In this document: positions 1-8,158 of the stretch, one piece after another | How the letters are laid out: each line of letters opens with the position of its first letter | Numbering within the stretch: position 1 is the stretch's first letter | Assembly: GCA_963796675.1 (NCBI GenBank) | Contig: CAWCMS010000002.1 | Span: 558,001-622,000, forward strand | Direction of reading: 5' to 3' | Source: CAWCDJ01 sp963796675 | Lineage (GTDB): Bacteria > Acidobacteriota > Terriglobia > Bryobacterales > Bryobacteraceae | DNA length: 64,000 nucleotides | The notes under the pieces: generated by a model | Database searches by the model: none | What the model saw: only the letters and a program-made list of their open reading frames with translations | What the model was told of the DNA's origin: nothing | Program-made: the position numbers and the translations under genes

Positions 1-458
1 GCCACATGACTGACAAGATCATCACCTTCACCGACCGCTTCAAAGCCGCCTCAGCCGGTGCCGGCGCGGCGGACTGGGTCTCGATGTACGCGCAGAGCGA
101 CGTCCGCACTTACCGCACCCCCTGGTTCGGCGGCACGCCCTGGCAGAAGGATGCTCCCATCGCGGCCTATTGGGATAACTCGCCGCTGAAGGACGTGTGG
201 AAGGTCAAGACCCCGACAATCTTTCTGGTCGGCCAGAACGATGTGCGCGTCCCAATGCCGCAATCGGTGGAGATGTATCGCGCGCTGAAGAGCAACGGCA
301 TCCCCACGCACCTCTACGTCGCGCCGCGCGAACCGCACGGATGGCAGGAGCTGCGCCATGTGCTCTTCAAAATGAACGTAGAGCTCGACTGGTTCGAGAA
401 GTACGCCATGAATCGCCCGTACACCTGGGAGAAGGCGCCCGGACATGGCTCGGACTAA
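1..458 (+). CDS. S9 family (prolyl oligopeptidase-like) peptidase, C-terminal fragment
   Basis: This is the last 150 or so residues of an alpha/beta-hydrolase peptidase; the gene enters from the left edge, so its true start and catalytic serine are outside the window. The visible part begins just after where the family's GxSxGG nucleophile elbow would be (a YMTDK-type stretch followed by DRFKAA). It contains the rest of the catalytic triad: Asp in GQNDVRVP and His in REPHGW near the C terminus. The ATG at 6 is internal to the fold and is not a believable start. The gene is convergent with the next one and their stop codons overlap by a few bases. Family assignment is good; substrate is unknown. 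Confidence 0.85.
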   Translation, partial: HMTDKIITFTDRFKAASAGAGAADWVSMYAQSDVRTYRTPWFGGTPWQKDAPIAAYWDNSPLKDVWKVKTPTIFLVGQNDVRVPMPQSVEMYRALKSNGIPTHLYVAPREPHGWQELRHVLFKMNVELDWFEKYAMNRPYTWEKAPGHGSD

Positions 459-3391
459 ACATAAAAAGCGAAGTGCGCATTGCCGATCTCAATCCGATCG
501 CCGTACTTAAGCGGCGCGGGTTCGAAGACGCGTACGCCGTTCAGGAATGTCCCATTGGAAGAGTTCAAATCGGCCAGCAGGAATTGCCCGCTGTCTTGAC
601 GCAGAATGCGGGCGTGGAAGCGCGATACCCCGTCTGCTGCGCCGAGGCAGATGTCGTTGCTCTTGTCCCGGCCGAGACTCGTGATCTCCTTCGTCAGCGG
701 GTATCCTTCGGTCTCCGATCCGTCGACCAGGCGATCCAGCCAGGGGACTCCGCCCTTTTGCGCGACCTCGGCGGTCGGGGCAGCGGCAGCCCCAATGGGA
801 GGCATCGGCATGGGCGTCGGCGGATCAGGAGGCACCCAGTTGGTCGGTAAAGGCTCAAACAGAGCAGACGCGACGAGCGTTTTAGCCGCCATCTCGGCCT
901 GTTTGTGCCGATAGTCCCGTTTCAGCCGGGTAGCGAGCGACGCCAGCTCACCGGCTGTGCTTCGGCCCACGTGGCAAGTCCGGAGAGCGGTGAGCACTTC
1001 GGTCATGCTCTGGAAACGGTCCTTCGGAGACTTGGCAAGGCACTTCAAAATGAGCGCTTCGAGGACCGGCGGAATGGGGACGATTTGGGAGGGCGGCGTT
1101 GGGCTTTCGTGCAGATGCATCACTAGGACGTCGCCCACATCCGTGCCGTCGAAAGGACGGCGGCCAGTCAGAGTTTCGTAGAGCACCACACCATAGGAGT
1201 AAATGTCTACCCGTTGGTCGATGGGCTGGCCGGTGACCTGCTCGGGCGCTAAGTAGTAAGGCGTTCCGACATAGGACCCGCGTTGCGTAATGGCGCCGTC
1301 TTCGTCTCCGCTGCGCGCGATGCCGAGATCCATCAGGTAAACGTTGCCATTCGCGCTGACACGGATGTTGCCGGGTTTTACGTCCAGCCTGACGAACCGC
1401 TGGGAGTGAGCGAACTCGATGGCACTCCCGATCGGCTCCAGAATGGAGAGGGCCTGCTCAGGCGGCAGGGCAGCCGATTGTTGGAGGATTGTGTCCAGAT
1501 CGATGCCCTCAATGAAATCCATGGCGAGGAAGAACTGGGACTCGAACTCGCCCGCTTCGAGGAAGGACACGATGTTGGCATGGCGCAAACGCTCCAAAGT
1601 GGCCAGTTCGCGGCGAAAGCGCTCCCGCGCTTCCATGTTGGTCGAGAGCCAGGAGTGTAATAGCTTGAGTGCGACAAAACGGCGATTGACGGTGTCCCAG
1701 GCACGATAGACCGACCCCATTCCGCCTTGACCAAGCGATTCCTGCAATTCGTAATGGCCGAACGTTTTAACCGCGCTGGAGCCGGCTGCGGCCACAGGCT
1801 CCTCGTCGCCTTCGGCGGCAATCCCGCTCATCTCGGCGAGGCGCCGCGGTGTGATGCGGTAGCGCTTCTCGTTGTTGAGGTTGCCGGCGTTGATGGCTAC
1901 CTGATCGAGTTTCTGCGTCACTACCTCCAGATACTCGCCATCCACCAGCACATCCAGCAGATCACTGATCGTGCCGATGGCGACCTCTTCCGCTAGGGCG
2001 ATGCGGGAACTCAGCTCACGCGAGGCATTGAGGACGTCGGCGGCGGAGAACTCGCCCGTACCGCGAACCAGAATCCAGTCGAGAACGTAGTAGACGCCCA
2101 GCTTCAAACGGTCCTGACGCGTGCCGGCGGCGTCTTCACCAAAGGAGCCGAAAAGGCGCGCCGCGTTCTTTTCCAGGCATTGATTCAATTGCGCGTAGAA
2201 CGTGATGCGGCGCAAAGTATCGTTGGGGAAGCGCAACACCGGGGAGGCATCCTGCCAGGCGACGATTTCATTGAAAGACCGGATGATGCGCCGGGGAATG
2301 CCGCGGCCTTTGAAGCGGAGGTAGTGTTTGAAGTTTTCGAAGCATGATGAGGACTGCGGGTCTGCAGGGCTGGAGTTGCCCTCCGCGGAGATGAACTGTT
2401 CGCACAGGGTATCGACATTGGCCCACATGCACGGCAGGTACTTGTCGTACGAGAAGACGCTCTCGAAAATGCTGTCGCCTCTCGAGACGTCGCGCAGCCA
2501 GCGCTCGTGGAGGTCTTTGCCGGCAATGAAGAGAAAGCAGATGCCCGAGGTGGTGAAGAGGTTCTTGAGGCCGGTGAGCATCTTCTCCACTTCGCTCTTA
2601 GCGCCGGGTTCGGCCTGGTCGTCGAGCTTATCCATTTCGTCGAAGACGAAGATGATTTTCATCCGCACACTGGAAGGCGCGACACCGCGGAGACGGCGCC
2701 AGAAGCCGCGCCATCCATTTTGCTTTTGCGTGATTCCCAGCGCCAGGCTGCGCGCGATGGTGGTGACGTCGTGTTCGGCCGCCTTGTCGTCGTAGGCGAG
2801 AAAGGAAGTCTCGAAGTTGATGGTGCGGGACTTCTTGGCGTTGAGCTTGGGAGTGATGGGGAGTTTAAAGAATGTGAGCCCGGAAACCCCGAGTTCGGAA
2901 CTGCGCTCCCAACCTTCGGACACTTTGCGAATGACGTTGGCGGAGGTGCGCTGATACGCCAGCGTGATCTGCTGCTGCAGATCGGGGCTCAGCGAGTGAT
3001 ACAGACCCTTCTCGACCAGTTGCTCGTAGACGCGGCGGATGATGAGGTGCATCAGTTCCGCTTCTGTCAGCGGGCGGGCGAGGTTGACATAAACCTCGAG
3101 AACCGGGACCGGCATGCGCCGCCTGAGCACGGAGAGGGCTTCGTTGACAAAAGAAGTTTTGCCGACGCCGCGATAGCCCGTGATGAGGAATGAACCGCCG
3201 GCAGAATGTTCAATGCGCGTAACGAAATCGTTGATCTCGTCGGTGCGGCCTACAAACCGGCGGTTGGTGAGGGATTGAATGGGTTCGTGGCCGAAGGAGA
3301 AATCCGGCACGAGCGGGATGGTAATGGGCTGACGGCTCGACGGGTGCCGCGGGCCGGGAGCAGTTTCGAAACCGGGTGCGGGCGTTGACAC
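455..3391 (-). CDS. AAA ATPase - Ser/Thr protein kinase - FHA domain fusion
   Basis: A 978-residue three-part signalling protein. Residues 45-400 form a P-loop ATPase (Walker A GYRGVGKTS at 72-80, Walker B ending DE at 251-252). Residues 545-800 are a Hanks-type kinase: glycine loop GQGGMGSVY, Lys576, catalytic loop with Asp670, Lys672 and Asn675, DLG at 688-690, APE at 715-717. The C terminus (900-978) is an FHA phosphothreonine-binding domain with GR, SRFH and NSSNGT motifs. The usual HRD is RLD here, so the kinase is of the non-RD kind and lacks the standard His. It starts at a GTG 9 bp after the molybdopterin subunit gene, with AGGA upstream, so it may share that operon. A role as a phospho-signalling hub is inferred; targets are not visible. 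Confidence 0.9.
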   Translation of the reverse strand: MSTPAPGFETAPGPRHPSSRQPITIPLVPDFSFGHEPIQSLTNRRFVGRTDEINDFVTRIEHSAGGSFLITGYRGVGKTSFVNEALSVLRRRMPVPVLEVYVNLARPLTEAELMHLIIRRVYEQLVEKGLYHSLSPDLQQQITLAYQRTSANVIRKVSEGWERSSELGVSGLTFFKLPITPKLNAKKSRTINFETSFLAYDDKAAEHDVTTIARSLALGITQKQNGWRGFWRRLRGVAPSSVRMKIIFVFDEMDKLDDQAEPGAKSEVEKMLTGLKNLFTTSGICFLFIAGKDLHERWLRDVSRGDSIFESVFSYDKYLPCMWANVDTLCEQFISAEGNSSPADPQSSSCFENFKHYLRFKGRGIPRRIIRSFNEIVAWQDASPVLRFPNDTLRRITFYAQLNQCLEKNAARLFGSFGEDAAGTRQDRLKLGVYYVLDWILVRGTGEFSAADVLNASRELSSRIALAEEVAIGTISDLLDVLVDGEYLEVVTQKLDQVAINAGNLNNEKRYRITPRRLAEMSGIAAEGDEEPVAAAGSSAVKTFGHYELQESLGQGGMGSVYRAWDTVNRRFVALKLLHSWLSTNMEARERFRRELATLERLRHANIVSFLEAGEFESQFFLAMDFIEGIDLDTILQQSAALPPEQALSILEPIGSAIEFAHSQRFVRLDVKPGNIRVSANGNVYLMDLGIARSGDEDGAITQRGSYVGTPYYLAPEQVTGQPIDQRVDIYSYGVVLYETLTGRRPFDGTDVGDVLVMHLHESPTPPSQIVPIPPVLEALILKCLAKSPKDRFQSMTEVLTALRTCHVGRSTAGELASLATRLKRDYRHKQAEMAAKTLVASALFEPLPTNWVPPDPPTPMPMPPIGAAAAPTAEVAQKGGVPWLDRLVDGSETEGYPLTKEITSLGRDKSNDICLGAADGVSRFHARILRQDSGQFLLADLNSSNGTFLNGVRVFEPAPLKYGDRIEIGNAHFAFYV

Positions 3392-3400
3392 AGAGAGTTC

Positions 3401-5728
3401 CTACCCGTTGAGCAGCGTCTTCACGTAGGCCGGCCGTAGCGGCAGCCGGCGGGCCACCTTTCCGGTGGCATCGTGCAGGGCCCCGGCGATCGCCGGCGCG
3501 GCCAGCGCATTGGCGGCCTCCGAGCCTCCTCCGTATACTCCGGTCGCCGGATTGTGCAGCAGGACGACCTCGATGTGAGGGACCGCGTCCATCGTCAGAA
3601 TCGGGTAGGAAGCCCAGTCGGAGCAGGTGATGCCGCTCTCATCGAAGGGCACTTCCTCGAGCAGGGCGTGGCTGATCCCCATCACGGCGCCGCCTTCCAC
3701 CTGCCGCTTGAGCTGCAGCGGATTGATGACGATGCCCGGGTCCACCGCGATCGTGTACTTCTCCACCTTGATCACACCGGTGGCGGGGGTGACGGCGATC
3801 TCGCAGACGCAGGCCCACCAGGTCGCCGAGCGCAGCATCGCGGAAACGCCGCGGCCTCGCAGGAGCGCTCCCGACGTGTGCGGCGCGGGCGAAGGCCGAG
3901 GCTTCCAGCCGGAGGCCTCGCGCACCGCGTGGAGCACGGCGGTCAGCCGCGCGTCCGTCGTGTGATCCAGGCGAAACTCGATCGGGTCGGCCTTGGCCAG
4001 TGCCGCGGCTTCGTTGAGCGCCAGTTCCCGCGGGTAGTTCTGTTGGAACTGTCCCGGAGTACGCATGCTGTGGTCGCGCAGCCCGACCGCGATCGGCGAA
4101 GCTTTCTGTCCCACCTGGAACGTCCCATGGCCGCGCTCCTGGAGGACAGGCACTTTATCGTAGAGCCACGGGTCGGCAAGATCGTTGGAGGTGAGTTGGA
4201 ACGAATCGGGCGGCGCCTTGACGTCCGGAGCCTGCATAGTCGGCAGACCCGCGAGGACCGCGCCGATGGGACGGTCGTCCTGACCCGCGGGCATGTAGTG
4301 ATCCATCCGGCAGGCGGCGATCTTGCCGGCGCCGTCGAGGGCGATCTCGATTTCGGAGTACGCGGCAGGTGATTGCGTGGACCATTGCAGGTCCTCGGGC
4401 CGCATCCATTGCACACGGACCGGCTTGCCGGTAGCGCGCGACAGGATCACCGCTTCATCCTCTGCGCCGGCGTTGCCGCCATTCGAGCGGCCGTAGTGGC
4501 CGGGCCCGGAATAGCAGCGGACGATCACGTTGTCGAGCGAGGCGCCAAGCATCTGCGCCAGTTCGCCGCGCAGCGCCTGGGGATTCTGGTTGTGTGTGTG
4601 GACGACGACGCTGCCGTCGGGCCGTGCGTCGGCGATCGCAACGGTGGGCCCCATCGGAGCATGCTTCATGTAGGGCAGTTCGTAAACGGCGGCAATCTTC
4701 CTGGCCGCCGAAGCGAGGACCGCATCCGCTTCGCCCTTGTTCCTCGAGCCGTTCGAGGCAGGCGTGGATTTCCAGTCGGCCGCGCGGAGGTGCTCGAATA
4801 GATTCAACTGCCCGGGCAGACCCTTCCACTCGGACCATTTGGTATCGCGCGCCACGTGTTCGGCCGCCTGGATGGCCTCCCACTCGGTGGCTGCAACGAC
4901 GCCGACGAGGTTACCCTTGACGATCACCCGCGAGGTCGGAAATTTCGACGGATCCACCTGGCCCGCCGAGACGAGCGTCGAACCGAGCGTCTTCGGATGG
5001 ACCATGCGGGCGTGGAGCATGCCGGGGAGTCGGACGTCCGTCACCCACTGCTCCTTGGCCGCGACCTTCGACGCAATCACGGGATTGCGCGAGGGCTTGC
5101 CGATGATCGTGTAACGCGCGGCCGGCTTGAGCGGCGGGTCGCCCGCAACCGTGAGGCCTCCGATGCTGGTCAGGCTGCCGGTCACCGGGATCGTGAGTTT
5201 GAGCTGGCTGCCTTGCACGAGTTGGCCGTAAGTGACGGTCTGGCCGCCGGCGGAGAATAGGCCATCGTGCGACTCGATCTGGTCTTTGGGAACGTGGAAG
5301 CGCCGGGAGGCCAGATCAAGGAGGGCCTGGTAGGTGTAGGCGGCCGCTTTGCGGATGTTCGGCATCCCGCTGCCGAGGAAGTCGAAGGCGCCGCTGCCAT
5401 CCGGCGTGCGGTCGGTGTCGCCGGCGACAACGGTGGAGACGGAGTCGAGCGAAGCGGAGAGTTCCTCCGCGACGATCTGGCGGTAGGCCGTATAGGCCGT
5501 GCCCTGCCCGAAATCGCTCTTGCCGGTGCGGATGACGATCGTGTTGTCGGGGCGGATCTCGATCCACGAGCCGGGCAGCGTCGCGTCCAGCGTGTTCTTG
5601 GGCAGGGGCGCGCGGCGGTTGCAGGCGGGCGAGGCCAGGCCGAAGCCGACTACGAGGGCGCCGCCCGATTGCAGGAGGCTGCGACGGGTCAGGCGCGCGC
5701 CGTAAATGGAGGAGTTCTGGCCGGACAT
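3401..5728 (-). CDS. Molybdopterin-binding large subunit, xanthine dehydrogenase / isoquinoline 1-oxidoreductase beta type
   Basis: A 775-residue large subunit of a molybdenum hydroxylase that hydroxylates an N-heterocycle or aldehyde using water. The N terminus carries a twin-arginine signal (TRRSLLQ at about 14-20, then a hydrophobic stretch), so it is exported folded to the periplasm, as in IorB-like proteins. The middle and C terminus carry the Ald_Xan_dh_C2-like molybdopterin-binding regions. The ATG at 5728 is chosen because the signal peptide begins there and AAGGGG precedes it; an open frame further upstream is only the shadow of the small subunit. The small subunit ends 2 bp upstream, so the two are translationally coupled. 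The substrate cannot be deduced. Confidence 0.88.
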   Translation of the reverse strand: MSGQNSSIYGARLTRRSLLQSGGALVVGFGLASPACNRRAPLPKNTLDATLPGSWIEIRPDNTIVIRTGKSDFGQGTAYTAYRQIVAEELSASLDSVSTVVAGDTDRTPDGSGAFDFLGSGMPNIRKAAAYTYQALLDLASRRFHVPKDQIESHDGLFSAGGQTVTYGQLVQGSQLKLTIPVTGSLTSIGGLTVAGDPPLKPAARYTIIGKPSRNPVIASKVAAKEQWVTDVRLPGMLHARMVHPKTLGSTLVSAGQVDPSKFPTSRVIVKGNLVGVVAATEWEAIQAAEHVARDTKWSEWKGLPGQLNLFEHLRAADWKSTPASNGSRNKGEADAVLASAARKIAAVYELPYMKHAPMGPTVAIADARPDGSVVVHTHNQNPQALRGELAQMLGASLDNVIVRCYSGPGHYGRSNGGNAGAEDEAVILSRATGKPVRVQWMRPEDLQWSTQSPAAYSEIEIALDGAGKIAACRMDHYMPAGQDDRPIGAVLAGLPTMQAPDVKAPPDSFQLTSNDLADPWLYDKVPVLQERGHGTFQVGQKASPIAVGLRDHSMRTPGQFQQNYPRELALNEAAALAKADPIEFRLDHTTDARLTAVLHAVREASGWKPRPSPAPHTSGALLRGRGVSAMLRSATWWACVCEIAVTPATGVIKVEKYTIAVDPGIVINPLQLKRQVEGGAVMGISHALLEEVPFDESGITCSDWASYPILTMDAVPHIEVVLLHNPATGVYGGGSEAANALAAPAIAGALHDATGKVARRLPLRPAYVKTLLNG

Positions 5729-5730
5729 GG

Positions 5731-6246
5731 CTATTTCCCCTTTTCCATGGATTCCGCGGCGCGCTGGACCGCCTGCAGGATCGCCGTGTAACTGCCGCAG
5801 CGGCAGAGGTGGGGCGAGGGGCCGTCCGTGGTGAAGGCGGCCGTGATCTGAGTGGTAGTGGGCCGCGGCGTGCGCTCCAGAAGTTCGACTGCTTTGATCA
5901 TCATGCCGCTCTGGCAAAAGCCGCAGAGGGGCGTCTGCTCTTCGATCCAGGCCTCCTGCACCGGGTGCAGCGGGACGGCGCCGGGAGTGAGTCCGCGAGC
6001 GTGAGCCCAACGGGCCGGGAGTCCTTCGATCGTGGTGACTTCTTTGGAGCCGACCGCGGCAAGAGGAGTGATGCACGACCGGATCTCGTGGCCGTCGAGC
6101 AGGACCGAGCAGGCGCCGCACTGTGCCATGCCGCAGCCGAACTGGGGCGACGAAAGCCCGAGCTCATCGCGGAGGACATAGAGCAGCGGAGTATCGCGAG
6201 GCGACTGAACGTCGCTGGAGACGCCGTTGACAAGAATCGTAGCCAT
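5731..6246 (-). CDS. (2Fe-2S)-binding small subunit of molybdenum hydroxylase (IorA/CoxS-like)
   Basis: A 171-residue electron-transfer subunit with two iron-sulfur cluster sites. The plant-type ferredoxin cluster is bound by Cys in GCGMAQCGAC plus a later RSC. The second cluster is bound by CGFCQSG and CRCG in the C-terminal helical domain. It passes electrons from the molybdopterin subunit, whose gene starts 2 bp downstream. Start taken at the ATG giving MATILVNG; an in-frame ATG 18 bp upstream (6264) is possible, and neither has a strong ribosome binding site. No separate FAD subunit gene is present, as is usual for the Ior type, which uses an external acceptor such as a cytochrome. Confidence 0.9.
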   Translation of the reverse strand: MATILVNGVSSDVQSPRDTPLLYVLRDELGLSSPQFGCGMAQCGACSVLLDGHEIRSCITPLAAVGSKEVTTIEGLPARWAHARGLTPGAVPLHPVQEAWIEEQTPLCGFCQSGMMIKAVELLERTPRPTTTQITAAFTTDGPSPHLCRCGSYTAILQAVQRAAESMEKGK

Positions 6247-6311
6247 GGCGGATTTCGGGATCATACCACGAGCTTGGTTCTCTGAGGTTCCTTTGGTGAG
6301 GGGAACTGTCG

Positions 6312-7637
6312 TCAGGAGTTCACGAGTTCCGGCGCCGCTTCGTTTTCCGCCACACGCATCGGCAAGATGCCGGCCTCCTGGTTTCCATCGAGATCCAGAA
6401 GGTCGCGGAAGGCAGCCTCGATGGTTCGCACGGCATTACCCAACGCATGGAGCCAGCCGCCCCAGAACTGCTCGATCGAGGGAGCCTGTTTGGTTTTCCG
6501 GATCTCCACCTGAATCTCTTTCCTGAGTGTGGGGAGGTCGAAACCGCGCAGCATGGCGGCGCCGACATCGGTGAGATTGATCCGGTCGTTCACATCGAAA
6601 CAGAGGAGATCCCGGCGGAACGTGCGTTCCCCTCCATCCTTGCTCGTGGTCGACACGCGCTCCTGGAAGGTGAGGGCGCCCGAAATAACTTTGGCGTCTT
6701 TCGTCATGTGGAGTAGCGTGGTAGCGCTGGTCGGGGCCTTCACGCCGATTGGCGGGCTGGTGTCGTGCAGCCGGATGTGCGCGGGACCGGAGATGCCGAC
6801 CCAGACCTCGCTCGGCAATTGAGTCATCGAGAAATAGTTCGCTACGATGGATTCCACTTCCCGGTCTTCGAGTTTTTCGATCTCGTTGGTCTTGAACCTT
6901 GTGGCCTCATCGGCGCGTTTCTGGAAATCGCGCTGATACTCCGTCCCCTCATACAACTTATTAAGAATCTCCACATGCCAATTAGGAACGCTATAAGTCC
7001 AGGCGACCGGCAGAATATCGGCCCCTAACTGTTTGAGTTGCACGATGATCGTATGGATCAGCTGTTTGTGGTTGCTCTCGATATAGACCCGGCCTTCGTT
7101 GAAGTCCAGCAGCACCGGCAACTGCTTGCGAACGGCGGCCGTTGCGCCGAGTGTATCCTGGTCGACTGTCCTTTTATCGGTTGTTTGCAGAAACCGGTAA
7201 GGCCGCTCTAGCAATACATAGGAGCGCTGCTCTTTGATGGACGCCAGATCGCTAACATCCTTCCATTCATTCGAGACGGTCCAGAGTCCGTACCAGGGCA
7301 TGTCGGGATGCAGTTGGAACTGCTCCACGGTGACCCCATAGCCCTCGCAATTCAGGATCTCCGCCGAGAGGTCTTGGCTGGATCGCGCCGCCTGTTCCGA
7401 TGTGGCATACCTCGCGAGCTCTTCCTGGTGTTCCAAACCGAGCGGATGTTCCTCATCGAGACGGGGAGAGCCGAAAGGATTGATCCCCAGAGCGTCGCAA
7501 CTGAATTGCCGGGTGACGGCGGATGCCGCCATCTGCGACGAAGCCGCCATGAACGTTCGATCTTCCAGATTTGTTCTGAAGGCCTCGAGCGACTCTTTCG
7601 CGAGCCCAAGGATGGCCCAATTACCGCGTCCAAACAT
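6312..7637 (-). CDS. Hypothetical protein, 441 aa
   Basis: An uncharacterised soluble protein of 441 residues; I recognise no family. No signal peptide, membrane span or catalytic motif is obvious. The middle is rich in charged residues (a stretch with TNEIEKLEDREVES) and looks helical. The ATG at 7637 is preferred over an open frame extending to 7799 because a clear Shine-Dalgarno (AGGGAG) lies 5 bp before it. It is less GC-biased than its neighbours in parts, and lies between the oxidoreductase operon and a divergent DUF3079 gene. The gene looks real from its length and ribosome binding site; the function is unknown. Confidence 0.7.
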   Translation of the reverse strand: MFGRGNWAILGLAKESLEAFRTNLEDRTFMAASSQMAASAVTRQFSCDALGINPFGSPRLDEEHPLGLEHQEELARYATSEQAARSSQDLSAEILNCEGYGVTVEQFQLHPDMPWYGLWTVSNEWKDVSDLASIKEQRSYVLLERPYRFLQTTDKRTVDQDTLGATAAVRKQLPVLLDFNEGRVYIESNHKQLIHTIIVQLKQLGADILPVAWTYSVPNWHVEILNKLYEGTEYQRDFQKRADEATRFKTNEIEKLEDREVESIVANYFSMTQLPSEVWVGISGPAHIRLHDTSPPIGVKAPTSATTLLHMTKDAKVISGALTFQERVSTTSKDGGERTFRRDLLCFDVNDRINLTDVGAAMLRGFDLPTLRKEIQVEIRKTKQAPSIEQFWGGWLHALGNAVRTIEAAFRDLLDLDGNQEAGILPMRVAENEAAPELVNS

Positions 7638-7881
7638 GCGCACTCCCTGATTTTGTTGTAATGATCGATCTACACCTGAAGCTGGCAGCGCGAGGAAACT
7701 GATCGGCTGGTCAAACGGAAGGCCCTTTTCCCGGATCTCCGGGTCCCTGACCTCCCACGGCCCGGCGGTTGACGCCTGGCCCTGAAACCTTTTTACCACG
7801 GTGCGCCTTGTGCCACGTGATGCAGGTCACTGAATACGTTTCCGGCGCATCATAGTGTCGAATAGGGAGGCTGTCACGGTG

Positions 7882-8100
7882 ATGACGAATTTCCCGATTC
7901 ATCCCAGGCATCCCGAGCGCATCTGCTGGGGTTGTGACAAATACTGCCCGGCCGACGACCTCCGCTGCGGCAACGGGACAATCCGCACGGAGCATCCAGT
8001 CGAGTTATTCGGCAGCGACTGGTACGAGTGGCTGATGGAAAAGGAGCATGCCTCGGACAGTCCGGTTGCCGGCCAAGTCGATCAGACAGGCATTCATTGA
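7882..8100 (+). CDS. DUF3079 family small protein
   Basis: A 72-residue protein matching the DUF3079 pattern: FPIHPRHPERICWGCDKYC, then CGNGTIRTEHPVELFGSDWYEW. Three cysteines in CWGCDKYC and one in RCGNG suggest a metal site, but function is unknown in the family. AGGGAGG at 7864 lies 8 bp from a GTG (7879) and 11 bp from the ATG at 7882; either could be the start. The gene stands alone between a divergent hypothetical gene and the convergent adenylation enzyme. Confidence 0.85.
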   Translation: MTNFPIHPRHPERICWGCDKYCPADDLRCGNGTIRTEHPVELFGSDWYEWLMEKEHASDSPVAGQVDQTGIH

Positions 8101-8158
8101 ATCGGCCCATGCGAACGGATCTCGCGGCCGTAAGAAGTTCTCGCGGTTCAAAGGGAGC

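Noticed and set aside
5729..6121. N-terminal extension of the molybdopterin subunit through the iron-sulfur subunit gene.
   Set aside because: It is the out-of-frame shadow of the small subunit; the Tat signal fixes the start at 5728.
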